Shown: one piece after another, positions 25,001 through 40,000 of the stretch
Position numbering within the stretch: the stretch's first letter is position 1
Layout of the letters: every line of letters starts with the position of its first letter
DNA from: Numida meleagris
Taxonomy: Eukaryota; Chordata; Aves; Galliformes; Numididae
Reading direction: 5' to 3'
Length of the DNA: 64,000 nucleotides
NCBI RefSeq assembly: GCF_002078875.1
Contig: NC_034410.1
Coordinates: forward strand, 101,544,556 to 101,608,555
The notes under the pieces: model-generated
Told to the model about the DNA's origin: nothing
Seen by the model: the letters and a program-made list of their open reading frames with translations, nothing else
Database searches by the model: none
Made by a program: the position numbers and the translations under genes

Positions 25001-28000
25001 CAGCCATATGCAGGAAATATGCTATAGACCTCACCCACCATCCTCTTTTAAGCTACAATAGCAAGAATCCTCCCCAAGCTATGTTCTTAAAGATCTGCAC
25101 AAATACAAAAGGGGTTTTGGGCTGAAACACGAGAGGACTAAATTTGAGCTGTCCCTTGGAATATCTCTCCCAGGTTCCCCTCCCCTGCAGCCAGGCAGCA
25201 GCAGGCTCACTGGAGCGTGGCTTGCAACAGGATTCTGAAAGGAATTGCACTGCAGAGCAGTGCAGGGCTTGCCAGTGATGGATGGCAGGTACCTGCTACC
25301 TGCTGCTTCAGAAGGCATGTCGGGTTGCACGTGCTGGGGCTGAGGGGAGAGGATACCATGTGCCAGGGAAATTATTTGCTCTACTTCTCTGTTTTGTTGA
25401 AGGGAGGCAAAAAGTGTAAACCGAAGAGTAGTATGTTGGAGAGAAAAAAAGTCATGAACAGTAGTAGTCAGTACAATTTTGTGTCCTCAGAGTTTTGTCC
25501 ATACTTTGATGGAAAACTGATGCTGTAGCTTACAGTGGTCTTGTGCAAGAGGAAGGTGAGAATTAAAGCATAGATCCATCAAGGTTTTGAGGTGCAGTTG
25601 TGCCGGTGAAATCACTGAGAGATAGATACTTGTGCAGATCCGGGCCATAATGTCTCTTCTTCAGGTCTAGTTATGGTAAGGTTGCCACATCTTTGCTGGT
25701 GGTGTGGTGGCAGGCACAGCTTCACCTGTCTGCATGATCAAGAGTCGGGTAATGAGCTAAACTCCCATCTAGACTGCCAGAGTAGCTGCAAGAGCAGACA
25801 TAGGCAGGTTACAGCAACATAGGGAAGGCTGTACTGCATGTCAGCAGCTGGCAGAAGCAGGATCCTTGCCTGCTGCCCTCCCTTGGCCCCAAAGTCCTAC
25901 AGTGTTACAGCCCTAAGCTGGTAAACCCTATGCACTGCTTAGTGGTAGATAAGGGCCACGATGGTAGGGCTGCCCCATACTGACTGCTCTGTTATAGCAG
26001 TATTGCCTCTCTTACTAAATTAACAGGCACACAAACTCTTTATGGTTAGCAACCAGTCTGCAGAGGCATGCATTATTAGCAGCACCAGTAGCACTGGTTG
26101 AATGCTTGGCTTTGATTGTGTTTTTATTAAATATAAGGTCATTGTGTGGTGCACAGGTTAGTGGTAAGGCAGTTGAAAGGCTGCCAATAGTACTGCAGAT
26201 TTGCTGCTATTTTTCAACGTACTTGAGATCTTCATGGCTAAGAGTATTATTCATTATCTGGATTTTTCTGCTGAAGAAAATCTTGCTTACCTGGGAAACA
26301 TGCATGCTGTTACCACACAGGGATGTGTGGAGTACTTAGAAATAGTACTTAGAAATTTAGAGGATCGTATGTAATGTTATGCTAATACTTCTCTTCAAGT
26401 TCCTCTCTCTTAATTAAGTACAACACTGAAAATGATGGAAGAGTTGCTTTGTAATCAGTTTTGGAACTGGAGTTCTAGCTCAGCATCGCCTTTATTCTCC
26501 CTTGATGGAAATGAGAATTAATTCCATTACAGTTCTGCAGATTGGCAGAAAATGGGATTAACGACAGTTATCAGAGGTGTGCCGTGTGCCACTCCTGAGC
26601 TGCTGTGGTGCATTCCTCCTTTGTCAAAGGTGGGTGGTTGCAGTGGCAGCTCACAGCAAGTGGAGTTGAACCCTGGTGCTGTTGCTCTTCCCAGATCAGC
26701 CCAGTGCAAAGAAGCTCCGTGGACCCTGGTTGTGCCCCATCTGTGTTAGAGAAGGACCAGCTTCCAGGCAGCAGTTCTGGAAGAGACATGTTTCCTGGAT
26801 AGTGGGAGCAAGGGAACCAGTTTTCTCCGTTGCTTACATGCTCTTGGAGCTTTGTTAGGCACCACTTGTCCTTCAGCCTCCAAGGAGATGTTACACAGGT
26901 CTGGCAATCCTCAGGGGCGTTGCTGGCAGTTCTCTGTGTGGCTTACAGGACACAAGCCTGGAACTGAGAGCGGTCCAATTCTCATTCATATTTTAAAGTG
27001 CCTGAGCACTTTCGGAAAGGGGAATGGTAAGGTATGTGTGTCATTATTAGCAATGTTACAGAGAACAAAAAAGGTACTGTATTGTTTCTCTCCAGGAGAA
27101 ACGGTAGCAGTTAGTTGATTTTATAGTTCTGTTGCTTTAAATTGTTTTTCCTTTGGCACACATCCTTACAGCTCACAGTTTAAAAACACCTTTTGAAAAG
27201 GGCTTTTTAGACTTGTTTTTGTTAGTGGCAAAAACTAAGCATTCATTTTCATTCACAGATTGAAATCATACCTATTATTTTAGTTTGTGATGTTACTAGA
27301 GCCTTTTAAGAGCTTCCAAGTTTTTCTAAAGGTCTTCCCAGAAGAATGTAAAGAAGCTGAGGAAGGAGTAGAGCTGGCAGTGTCATGCAGATTCAGCTGG
27401 TTTTGCATCCAGCTATTAGCTGGGGTCAGAGTGACTGCCTGTCAATGGGGCTGGAGGTGATGAGCTAATGTACAGAAAAATCCAGAGCATCAGATAGTGT
27501 GTGTCCTTATAAAACCAGCCAGTTCACCTCATGTTTATTCTTCATGGAGCTGAATTCATTAAGGGGTTAGAAAGTTACCCTGCAGTAAGTATAGGTGCTG
27601 AATATTTCTCTCTGGTATCAGTACAGGAGTTTATCTGACTAAGCCTGCCTCCAGTTAAAGAAAATAATACGGTGTGAGTAATCAAATGGATTGAAGCACA
27701 GAAAATTGATCATTCTTCTGAAGTAAAGCATTAAATCGTTAGATAAAAAGAATGCGTTGTTCTCAGAAATGCTGCAAACCAGTTTCATCTAGTTTCTGAA
27801 GATAGATCACCACTGAATTTAACTTTGTCCCTTGAAGGCCTGGCAGGATCACTAATGAGTTCAGTGATGCTGAGAGCAGGAAGTTTTCAATACAATCATC
27901 CCAAATCACATGTAGCCGCAGTGATCAATGAGCCCATAGGCCAGACATTCCCAAAGGGTTTCATTATCTAAATTGCGATATCTTTGTCTTCAGTGTTTTA

Positions 28001-31000
28001 ACTGGGTAAGAAAGTTGTATGCAAAATAAGGCAAAAAGAAGCATTTAGATGAGTTTGTCTCAGACTGCACTCCTGCAGTCAAGTTGCTTTGGCAGATCAG
28101 CTAACAGCCATTGTTGTGATTATAGAAAACAGAAATACTTCCAGGAGAAATGAGAGCTTCTAAATTGCCATCAGGATAATAGAAATAAGCCTATATCAAA
28201 GCAGGGCACTCTCTTACATCCTACAGGTATATTACCAAGTTCCTTGCCAATTTTTGTATGTGAGGCAGTATTTTTTTTCTTGTTTCTTCCCAGTTGAACA
28301 AAACCAAAACCAACTGCATATTAACTTCACAGAAAGACAAAGAAAACCGGTGTCCCCCCCTCTCCCCAGTACAACGTGACATTTTAAAACTAATTGCGTA
28401 GGTGAATTTTACAGACCTACCATTGCTCATTTTTATGAGGTTCCCTGTTTCCTCAGATTGAAAATGAGCAATGAATCCCAAAAGCTAATACATATAAGTT
28501 TTGAACTTTTACTCCATGTTGGGCAAAATATCAAGACAAAGATCTGACACCTGAATATGTCTGGAGAGAGAAAAGGATGCTGGCCCATTAGAGCAGTCAT
28601 TCCATGAGTTTCTCCACCTCCTTTCCCTGTATATTGCTTCTTGAGATGTTGTTCTAGCAACACTAATAGCAATTAGGGTCTGAAAACTCTCAGCTCATTG
28701 AAGCCATCAGTCTCAGTTAGTGGAAATTCTACTTTTGGGCTGGCTGGCAGCACATGTTTTCCAAAGTTGTCATTGTCCTCATCCCTGTAAACAAAGACAA
28801 TAAGTAGAAATCATTTACAGTGAAGGATGAGAGCAGTATTTTTTCTTGACATCTCATGAACTGCCTTTCCTTTTAGAATAAATCTGAGCAGTCAGGAATC
28901 ACTGAGCATAACGTATAAACACAAAAGGCTTGCATCTCTAAATAACAATTATCAGATTCCCTCTGCAATAGGTAGAAGGCTTTTTCATGCATCTGTAAAT
29001 CTATTTAATATTTAACAGGCTCCTGAATTATTCACAGGTTAAAGTGTTCAACTGTTGCTGTCATTTAAAGAGCAAGTGCCCAGCAGTAGTCCTGCCTAGA
29101 GCTTTATAGATCAGGTCAAATCATAATGTTTGATTCATTGAAGAAATGTTACACTTCTAAAGGTAATACTGTCCAATTTATATTCTGTTAATCCGTGCCT
29201 GACTAATAAAACACAAAAGCTAAGAATTCCTGTTTTGATTCTGATTTACCTGTTCAGTAAAACTTTTCACCATCTCACAACAAATTTGGATTCACAGATT
29301 CTGTTCCAGGAAAATCTCTGAGGTGGAGAAACTTAATTTTCTTTTTTTTCCCCTCCCATCTGGGATAACAGGAGCAATGTGCTTAGTTTTGAGTGTAGTT
29401 TCTAACACTGCTCAGCAGCACAATTTCTGGAAATTGTATGCACATATAGAACTCAGTTATTTATGTAAATCAGGGTAACTCCCCAAATGCTGTCAAAAGC
29501 TGGGCTGGTCTTGTGATTTCTTTTCATTTTCCCTGCTCAAAATAAGTGAAGGTATTCACTGGGTTCCTGTGATTTATTTTAAGTTCTCAGTATCTACTTG
29601 AATCCCTGGAAAATTTTGTGAAAAAGCACTTTTGGAAAACAAACCACAGGAAAACTGAAAATGAGGAAGAGAAGGAAGGAAGTTTTCTTCACTTAAAAGC
29701 CTATTTGGCAAGGACTGTCTTTCCTGCTCTGCATTTTGTAAACAGCTCTTACTACTGCATGTTGGTTTGTGCAGTTCCTCAGTGCCAGTGATAATCTAAA
29801 CCTAACCTTAAACACAGAAAAAGCTTTTTTTGTTTTGTTTTTTTTTCAAGTGCTGATCCTCTGTGCTCTCCCACTGTGTGGGGCCTGTTGCCCATGATGC
29901 CAGGCAAGGGCCCATGTCCTGAAGAATTTGGTATTGGTTGCTTACGCATTGGCAATCCCAAAACAGCCATCCTGCTCATTCCTTGGGCATGGTTCACCTG
30001 TTTTGCAGGGAGCAAAGCAGAGGTATCTCCTGTTTTCCTAGTTGCTCTGGGGATTTGGAAGGCTTGGTGAGGAAGAGGCTGTGCTGGGCCTACTCCAGCA
30101 GCAGGACTGCAGCACCTGGGTGGGGAAGCTCCTCAAGCTCTGTTGAGACAGTAGCTTGCTTTTACCCACCAAAGAAACAATAACCTGCCTTAATTTGGAC
30201 TCCAGAAAGGATTTTTTATTATTTTATTTAGTTGGCTTATTCACAGGTATCCAACTTGAGCTTTACAGAGGCATTAGTGAAGTTTTCTGTATTAAGAGTG
30301 AGAAGGATAGATGATGGCTCTCCCTGTAGAAACTTGATTAGCTTGTTGTTGGTCTTAGTAATAGGGAACTCAAAAAGAATTAACTGAAGTCACTTAGGAA
30401 TCCCATGTGAAGTGTTTGCCAGGGTCTTCTATGAGCAGGAGAATGAGTATAAACTGGGACGATCCTTTTCATTTGTACATTGATAAGAAACTGTGTTATT
30501 TTGCACTGATTTTCCTCAAGCGAATGAGTTAAAGTCTCAGTTTTATGGACAAGTTTCTCTGCAAATGGTAACATTTTATGACTCTTTTTCAACATAAGCA
30601 ATCATATGCTACCTACAAATACAGAACATACGTAAAGGAAGAGAAGACTCTTATTAGCCCTTGCAAAACACTTGGGATGAGGGAGAATAACTGCGATGTT
30701 GCTTACACGGTCCTTGAAGGTAGAGGCTTCTTTTAAAAACATCAGAAAGATGTGAAAAATTGAGGCGCTAATCTTCATCGATCTCTCACTAATGTCCAGG
30801 AATCATTCCTGTGCGTGCTCGCACTTGCAGCTGACCCTGATCTCTGCTCCCAGAGAACTGATTTCATTTAAGTCCCCAGAGCCACTCTGGTTTTGAAAAG
30901 CTGCTCTGCTGACTCCTTAAACGATGCCAGATTTTTGTTGGATGAATTAACAAAGCTATCAAGCCTTCTCTGTTAATTGCATGGAAAGTTTTCTCTGTGA

Positions 31001-34000
31001 CTTGTTTTGAAAGTTATAATGGTATTATTTCTTCCTCATTATCTTTGTGGAAGGAACCTAAGCTATTCTGATATTACTAAAGATAATCCAGATGTTTGTT
31101 TTGTTGTTTTGGGGACTTCCTCAAATTGTGTGTTTGTTTCACAGATAAGACCTATTGCTATTTAGCATGTATCTCTAGAAGATGTAGTTCCTTTAAGCAT
31201 GTTCTGCACAAGAACAGAGAGGCTAATCTGATGCTGCTGACAAAAGGTTATTTTTACATAATTATTTGTGCAGCCCCTCAGTAATATGATATCAGGAAGC
31301 AAAATGATAACATGACGCTGCATGAAGTGAAGCTCAGGCAGTGAGTTAACGGCTTGGTTTGGATTAAAACATGGATACAGTGTTTTATTTTGCCTTAGAG
31401 GTATGTTTTCCAGGAAATAGGTACATTAAATTTTTATAGAAGCAAGATACATTACTTACTGGGAACTTAGTGGGAACTCACTGATTGTCAATTTTCAGAG
31501 AAATAAGATGAATAACTAGTTGTGAAGACAAGGAAGCAGGGTATGGAGAGAGAAGGCAGGAATGAGCCTAGGGCAGCAGTGAAGTGAAGATCCTTCTCCA
31601 AGCTTTGGTGTCAGCATCTCTCCTACTGTGATTTTTAAGCACGTTATTTGGACTTTGGTGGAAGTCATACAGAAAAATATCACAAGATAAACACTTGGAG
31701 TTGCATACAGTCACCGTTTGTGAAGCAGAAAATGTGATTTTGTCCTTTTTATCTTCAGTCACATTTTGATCATGAGGCTAAAGCATGGGATACAGCCTGA
31801 TTGCCTCAGGCATCTCATTTACTTTTGAGTGTAAAATGCCAAAAGCATCAGTCCTCCTAAAGCAGGAACCCAGCTTTCTGTGCCAGGTGACAGGAAGGGC
31901 TGCATTCCTCCTGAGGCCTCCAGGAAGACGTTCACTGAGCTTCAGACACTCTGCTGTGCTTGAAGGTGCAGAAATTCCTCATGAAGGCTTATGTGGGCAG
32001 TTACTTCTCTGCATTACAGCATAGGGTCACTTGGGCATGTATTTTAGAAGCATCACATTATTATGATACATGTCTAAATTATCGGATGTTATCTGAAACT
32101 GATAGGACTTGCAGTTCCCTGTCAGTGCTGAGCTATGTCAGGAGTCCCCAGTGACGAGGAACAGTTTTGCAGCATAGGTAGAATCTGAGGTGTGACTAGG
32201 GGCAAAGTAGGCTTTTGCTGTAACATATTTTAGGCAACACAACCCTGCCTGTAGAATTTGGCTGGTCTGTCTCTCAGCAGTGCGTTATGAAAGGTAAATA
32301 AGATGTGTGTACTAAGAACTGTTTCTGCTCTGGTTTGTGTTCCCCAGGGATATGAAGTTGGATGGTGGACGCCAATGCCATTCTACTGGAGTGTGTCTAA
32401 AAGAGATAATTGGTCTTGAAGGTGTGGAGCTCGGCGCAGACGGGAAGGTGGGGATGCTTCAGTTCCTACTTTGTTAGATTTTTTGTAGTAAGGAAAAAAT
32501 AGAGCATAACTAATAACAGGCACAAATGTAAAAATAGATTACAATGTATGGCGTAACAGAGTAGTTAAAGCACAGTATGTGCAAACTGTAAATAAGACTA
32601 GTGGAAATTCAGAAAGTGTCAATGCCCTAGCTGTCAGTGCTAACAACTTTGCTGATGAAATCTGCCTCTGGCAATGTCTAAGTCTGTAGAGCATTACTGA
32701 ATTGCTCAGTGTTCCCTTGGCCCTTGCAGGAGATATCAGCGCAGAGTATGTTGTTAGGAGCTTGAAAATAATATCTGGTGATAGCTGTAAGCCATAATTC
32801 TGTTTGCTTTCAATTTTATTTAATAAAATAGATCTTACTTAACATAATTATGTGTCCAAAGGAGCAGGAGGACACTGGTGTAAACTGGATGAGTTTGTCA
32901 AAATCCTAGTGTGTATTCATTTGAATAGAATGAGTAATTAATGAATCGTTAGGGAAAATTGATCCATTTTAAACAAATCTTTAGAGGAAAGATTATTTTA
33001 ATCATATATGAAAAGATTTTTTTTGCTGAAAACCTGATTTACTTCTGATGGTTTCGTTTATCCAGCCTGCTGACATTTCTGGATTTAAAGGCACTAGGTC
33101 AGTGCTGCTGCACATGGTGTGCTCGCCTAACCAAGTTACAGTCCAGACCCCAGACTGTAAATTCTTGAGGACAATCTGCCTGCTTATAAATAAATTAAAG
33201 CTCACATGTTTTATTTGATTCCTGTTCTGACCTTCTCATAAACCAGTCTGGAGTCTGAGACTCTTTTTTTTTCCTTCCTTTTAATATTATTTTTTGAAAT
33301 AAACCTAGAAGCAAGGTGTAGTCTGTTACTGGCCAAGAGCGCAAGCAGGGAATTGGTTCACTTGAAAATTAATTTTATCACAAGTTACTCATTCACACAG
33401 AGTCCATGCTGTAAGTCCAGGCAGTGAGTGATCTGTAACCATTGCTGTAAGCTGGTAGCTCGCTTATGACACCAGTAAGACTTTGCCAGACCAAATCCTG
33501 AAGGACAAAAATACCAGAGAAAGCGCTTAATTTAAGAGGTGTTCAAGTGATTTGCTTCTGGCTGATGTGTGCTGAGGGACCCATATAGAAGAATGCTGTT
33601 TCAGTTTAAAAAAAAAAAAAAGCTGAAATCTGCTACAGGGAAGGCCCAGTGGAAAAAACTGACATATTTGTGAATCTGACCCTTGAGTAGGATTTTGTAA
33701 ATCCAGTGTATTAGAGCTTGCGTGTGTGTTTGTGGTTTTGTTCTGCTGAAGAATTAATGCATTTGCAAAAGCTTTTTTGCATGGTTAAACTGACTACACT
33801 GAAGGACGCATAGGTAATGTGTTAATTAATCTGTGCCTAACTATTAAACCAGAAAGTCCTTTGCTAATCTGGCTTCCCTTGCTTCAAACTGGGGTGCACC
33901 AAAGGGATCCTGCTCGGCTGAGCTGATAGTAAGTCTGTCCATTCTGACTCTCTTTTTAGACTGTTTCGTACACACAGTTCCTGTTTCCAACCAATGCTCT

Positions 34001-37000
34001 AGGAACTCGGAGGAACACAATAGACTCCACCTCATCCTTCTCCCAGTTTCGCAATGCAAGCCATCGTAGCCTTTCTTTGGCAAGAGCTAACAGCACCCAG
34101 GGGAGCATCGATGCAGGTAACTTACAAAAAGCTTGTTTTAATATCTTTGGGTACTCTGGCAATAGACAATTATAGCAAAGGATTTTTCGTGGGCGCACAC
34201 TTTGTCTCCGCCAGTCACTTTTGTGCTTAAATTAAGCAAGATAGAGTCTCATGCAGTAGGTAACATAGAGCTCGGAACGCCTTTCTCCGTGTTTGTTCCC
34301 TTTTGTTAAGCAAAGCTGGCTTACGGATCATGGAAAGTTGAGTAAACACCATCGCTGATCCTGTGTCGTACTGCCAGCCACTGATCCTGCTCAGCATGCC
34401 TCCTTGGGTGCCTTCCTCCCACAAAAGGCTCATCACCTTCGTTTGCTGTGGAAAAGACACAATGGCAACACAATAGTCATAAACTGAAAGTGTAAATCAT
34501 ACTTTTGACCTTTATTTGACTGGAAGGGGCTGTGTTTACAAAATTGGGCACAAAATGTACGCCAAAGCACTATATGCTTAGGATACTTCAGCATGTTAAA
34601 TGAAACAAATCAAAACATCTCCATGAACAGATGAGAACTTGTTGCTGGGAATAAAATTCAGCAGTACTTCCCCACTGACTTTCCTCTCACCTGAACATGG
34701 CAGAGTACGTGGGACCGTACTTGTTTGGCAGACTTTTGCCCTGTGGCTTCATTATGGAACTTCAAATAACTCTGCAGTTCTCTAAGCCCTAAGTTCATAT
34801 TTAACAGGTAATTAATTAGCTTTTGGTCCCCTGTATCTTTGCAAGTTGTGTTATTATTGAAGTACTTAGAGTTGATATCATATACAACATTTTTTTACTC
34901 TTTCAAACATCCTGCATGAAGATCATTTTGTGCATTACCAAGTTCACAGTTTGCCACTAAAATTAAGTCTCGAGATTGCTTGGTATAATAAATCCCTTTG
35001 TTATTTTTACCATTGTTTTGTAGGCAGTGACCTGGGAGACTATGTTGAATATGACCCAAATCTTTTAGATGATCCCCAGTGGCCATGTGGCAAACATAAG
35101 CGGGTTTTAATATTTCCTTCATATATGGTAAGTGATATGCAAAGCTAGGTGTAGCATAGATAAATGTTGGTAGCAGTATTTAGAATGTTGAGGTTGCATT
35201 TGGCTGCATTTTAAGAAGATTATTATTATTTTTAATCTACTAATAACAGCTGTTTGAAATGCTTTGTTCTAACTGACAGTTACTTACTGGGACATGTAAA
35301 AACAAACTTGCGGAGGTATTACAACAGCAAATGCCTTTGTTACCGCCGTATTTCATAAATGTTTTAGATGAAAGGCGTGTTTGGACAATGCGTTCATTCT
35401 CTCTCACATGGAGGAAAATTTATACTTCCTCTAACTGGCATCTGTTACAAAATAGGAGAATGCCCATTAGGGTTTTTCTGAAGCCATGAAACTGCATTGC
35501 ATTTTGATGCTTATCGTTCACTCGTCAGAATAGAACCTCGGTGTCTCGTAGAGCCTGTGTTTCCCAGGTATTTACTTCACCATGGGATAGTCCTTCCTTT
35601 CATTGCAGCAGTTATCAGCAGAACCTGTATGTTTTTCACCATACCCAAAGCTGTAATGTAACAGACCCAGAACTGTTCCTCGATCTCTGCTCTAAGTCAG
35701 TGTTTTCTGTGGTGATAGACTTCTGTAGCCTTTTTGCAGTTGCACCAAGTTGGTAGAATTTGGTGTGCTATTTTGGCTGTAATGTTGCAAGATGCAGTGC
35801 AGTTGCAGGCACGTGAGCAATTATCTGTCTGAATTATACATCCAAAGCAGTATTAGGCAGCAGGGAAAAACTAGTTACCTTTTTTTTTTTCCAAAGTGGT
35901 TACTTACTATTACTTACTCTTACCAGTGTACAAATAGGATAGGTTTTGAAAGAAACTGCTCATGTATTTAAAGATGCCATCTTTGCAGGTTCTCTTCTGC
36001 TCCCTAACTGGTCTTTACTTGATAATAGTATTACAAGGTGGTCCTTCTTGAATATGAATAGATTGTAGCCAATCTCCTTGCTGGCAAGAGCACTCTCTCT
36101 GTTGCACAGAAAGGCTTCATTGAGCTCTGAGGCTGTGTTTGGGTTAAACTCCAAGTGAGAAGTTCAGTGAGTTCTCAGCTTACTTTCAGCCAGTTTTACT
36201 TTTAGCGTTGGCAACTTGTGTTTGGCTGGCAACTCAAAAAGTGTCGACCTTTTTGGCAGCTGTGTCTGGGTGGGAAAATATTTGTTAGATTTTAATATGG
36301 TCATTGTCATGGACAGGGAGCTGTCTTCCATCAAACAGAAAAATGTTGTTAACCGGCATCCAAAATGAACGTAGTTTAGCAATCGTGGTTGTGTTTCCAG
36401 CCTTCTTCAGTCTGGAAGCATGCTCTAGCCAATCTGAGTCCTCTGAGGTCACCCAAAGTCTTTGAGGCCGTCTCAACTTGGCATTGAGGCAGACATGGTT
36501 GGGTGTGTGGTGCTCTCCTTTTACATACACCGGTAAACCGCAACATTTTGAGGTCTGTGACTGTGCTTTTATTGTGGTAGGCTGGCTGGGGCTTTCCCCT
36601 CTGAGAGAGGTATGACTAGATACATTCAAGGTGAAAAATGGTCTTCAAGGGTGACTATGAATATCACTGTCATTGTTTGTTCCTCCTCTGAAGGAAGGCA
36701 CTGATCTGAGAACAGGCAGAAGGAAATGAAGTGCTGTGTTTCTTTTGATGGTGGGAATAGCTGGCACAAGCCAAGAGCTCTCTTGTCCAAGGTCCAAGAT
36801 TTTGCTGTGATGCAACACAGGAGCTTGACAAGGAACCAAGGAGCGGGTGTTTGTTCTTCAGCGCTTGGCTGAGGGATTTCACAAGGGGCTGGCGCTTCCT
36901 TTGGTGAGAGAAGGGAGGAAAGGTCGTGCTGGAGCGTCCTGGGAGCCTGCAGGTTTAAACAGAGTTTGGCAGCTTGGGCTGCATGCATTGAGCTGGTTGA

Positions 37001-40000
37001 TACAGGGCCATACTGCCCACGTAGGAGACTTTACTTGCTTCCATCTTATGCTTTCTGGGCTCAGCTGGTGTTGCCCCTCCCTGCAGTTCACATTGGTGTG
37101 AACAGGAGCGTAACAGGCTGTAATTTCAAGGCATTTTGTTTCCCAGATATAAAAACATTCTGTGAAATGACCACAGCATTGTCATCCTGCTGTACACAGC
37201 TCCAAGCAGCCTGTGGCTCCACGTGGAATAGCGCTTCAGCTGCTGCCTCCCACGAATGCCCAAGCAGCCAAGAGCAGCTCCGATGTCAGCACCGTGTGTG
37301 GAGAGCTGCAGTTAGTAATTGAAGTTTCGGTTCTTGGCCAGCATTTAGCATTAGTGTTTGGCAGCTGCAAGCTGTTGGGTTTTCCCCCTCCTCGTGGATG
37401 TCAGAGCAATTAACGGAGCAAGGTGAGTGACGAGGATCTGAACAAACGGTGTTGTAGATGCTGAGCTGCAGCAGATTTGCATGGTGCTGCTGGCTATAGA
37501 ATCGCTGAGTGCTCAGATAGGACACCTGAGAACCCACCATCTGCTTTGCAGGCCAGGATTGCTCCTCTGGTACACCACTGCTGAGATCTACGTGAATTCT
37601 GCTTCAATAAATACTGCAGGCTTTATCCCAAGGCATAAGACAGACAAAATGTGTGGTCCTGCTTGGGTTTTAGTCTGTAATAAGTGCATTAGCACTCGAG
37701 CCTATGGGACGCACTACTCCCTCCAGCTTTGTGGAACCTGAGGTTACTGTCACTCATGTTGACTTTATGGTCAGCGGAATTAGTGCTGATTTGCAAAGCA
37801 TTTTTAACTGCAAGTCCTCAGCTGGTTCCCAGGAATAGCAGAACTTCCTCTTCGAAGATAGTTGTGGGGAAGGAAAAGCACTTTTGGATCGGTCTTGTTT
37901 TTTTTTTTGTTTTTTTTGTTTGCAGTGAAGTTCCTGGCTTTAAAGGCTGTGCATTTCCCTGTTGCATTTCTAAAAGTGATGCCCACAAACAGACTGATGA
38001 ACAAATCAGAAAAGGCAGCTTAAATAATTGTCCAGCACACACCCCACCGCTTCTGTTAATTGTGTTAGTCATATGTAAATTCTGGTCTACCCCAGAGAAA
38101 TTATTTCCCTTTATATTGTCTTTGCAGGAGAGTCGACATTCTCTGCTACAGTATAAACAGTAAGAGGTAGAAGAATTCATGCTGGGGGAGGTGGGGGGAG
38201 GGAAACATCATGTCATGGCTAACAGATGTCTTCCTGGCTGATACTGCTGAAGCAGGAATTCTTGCAGATCCTTAAATCTCCCTAGAATAGGAACTTCCAC
38301 CAGCTACCAGGCAGAGCGGTGACTTCTTCACTAGTGTCTCGCATCGACCAGCGTGCAGCCAGGCTCTGCAGTGTCTCTCTGCTCTTCCTGCTTTCTTGTG
38401 AGCAGAAACACTTTCTATGCAGGGGGAGAAGACTGGCTCTGCAGCGTGCATGAGACCGACCCCCACAGCTCGGGTTCTGTTGCTAATACAAGAGCACAGG
38501 AGTGTGTTCACGTGGCTGCTCTCTGCTGCCAAGACTTACAGGAAAAGAGGAAAAACCCAGATCAGTAGCATCTTGACTTTGAGTGACCCTTCTGTAACAG
38601 CATCCCTGCAATATTCATCTATCCGTGCCCAAGGGATACACTTGGAAATTGGGTTTTGGTCCTTAATGACAGTTTCAGTGTATTGGTTTAATTATATCAA
38701 AACAAATTGGCAACTATACACTGCTGATTAAAAAAAAAAAAAAAAAAAAGTGTGTTGCAAAAGGCTGTCGGGTTCTTGCAGCAGGCTGGCCATCAGCCTG
38801 CATCTGCCAAGCCCAGCACCGGTGTCGAGCACAGCCAGGCTGCATTATTAGATATTGGTCTTCCAATGCAGCTTTAAAATTAGAACTGCTCGCTGTTCCG
38901 TCCATGTGGTCTAACAAAAGCCCTGCATGATGCTGGAGTGCATTCAGCCTCTCGCTCCTCGTTGCTGTCTTTCACAAGGAGCACCAAGGTCAGAAGTACT
39001 CCACTGCAGGCAGCGGCCTTTGGCATCGGCACCGTATTCTTTGAGCTGCTTCTGCAGATAAAAATTAAACATCTCTAGATTGCTTTCTTATCTGCTGCTG
39101 GCCTCGTACCCAAAAGTCTCAGGGAGCAGGGGATTGCAGCGATGGTGCATATATATATATTCATAGTTAAAGCCAGTGCTGTGTGCATTTGATGCTATAT
39201 TTGGCTGAGGCTCCCAAAAGCATGTATTTTGTAACAATGAAACACTGTATTAACTGAGAATGATTTCAGGGTGTTAACAGGATAAAATAAACTGGCATCC
39301 TTACATGCACTCAAAGGGGGAGTTTTCAGATGAAATTCTAAATATTTCAGTTTAAGGTCTTTGAAATGGAAACATCCTTTAGTCTTCCTTTTCCTTTTTT
39401 GTGTAATTATTATTACCATTATAAAGGAATGACTCCTATTTTCCGTGACTCCCTTAAGCTTCTGCTCTGGCAGAATTTCCCATACACATGCATCTTTAGC
39501 CACCTCCATATACATTGAGTTACAGACAGTTCACAGCTACACAGCTTGTGTATGCCATGCCCTGAGGCAGCGCAGAGTCACTGACTTCTTTTCCTCTGCG
39601 ATGTGGTTGAGAACTTACCACTGTGCTATTGACAGTCTTTTTAAACCTGATGGACTTGTGTCTGCTCTCCATGGAGTGCATTTGTCAAAGGTCCAAGGTA
39701 AGGCAGCTGAAAAGAACCTTCATATAACTTCCTTTTATTCACCTATTTTATTCCGATTTTACCTTTCTTAACAGGGAGGTAGAGGCACCCATGGCTAGGT
39801 CATCTTTTACTGGTAGCATGCCAAAGTAGGGTTTATTTTCAACACTATTTCATCCTGCCAGTCTCTCCAACCATTTCAGGCATCCTCCCTCCTCCCGTAT
39901 TTAGGAAACTATATATACAGCTTTCCTGTGAGAAAGCAGCTGCTTGAAAACGCGTGTGAATAACACAGAAGCTAACCTCCAAGTTCAAAACTGCCAGCCA

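Noticed and set aside
36164..36629. Two overlapping minus-strand frames in intron 7 suspected to be a decayed transposase or retrocopy
   Set aside because: The frames do not join into one homologous protein that I recognise, and there are no terminal inverted repeats or target-site duplications visible.
38184..38202. G-rich stretch considered as a G-quadruplex
   Set aside because: It offers only three separate runs of three or more G, so it would need a two-tetrad or bulged fold.
38580..38749. Possible processed retrocopy ending in the A20 tract
   Set aside because: No coding or UTR similarity recognised upstream, and no target-site duplication seen around the tract.
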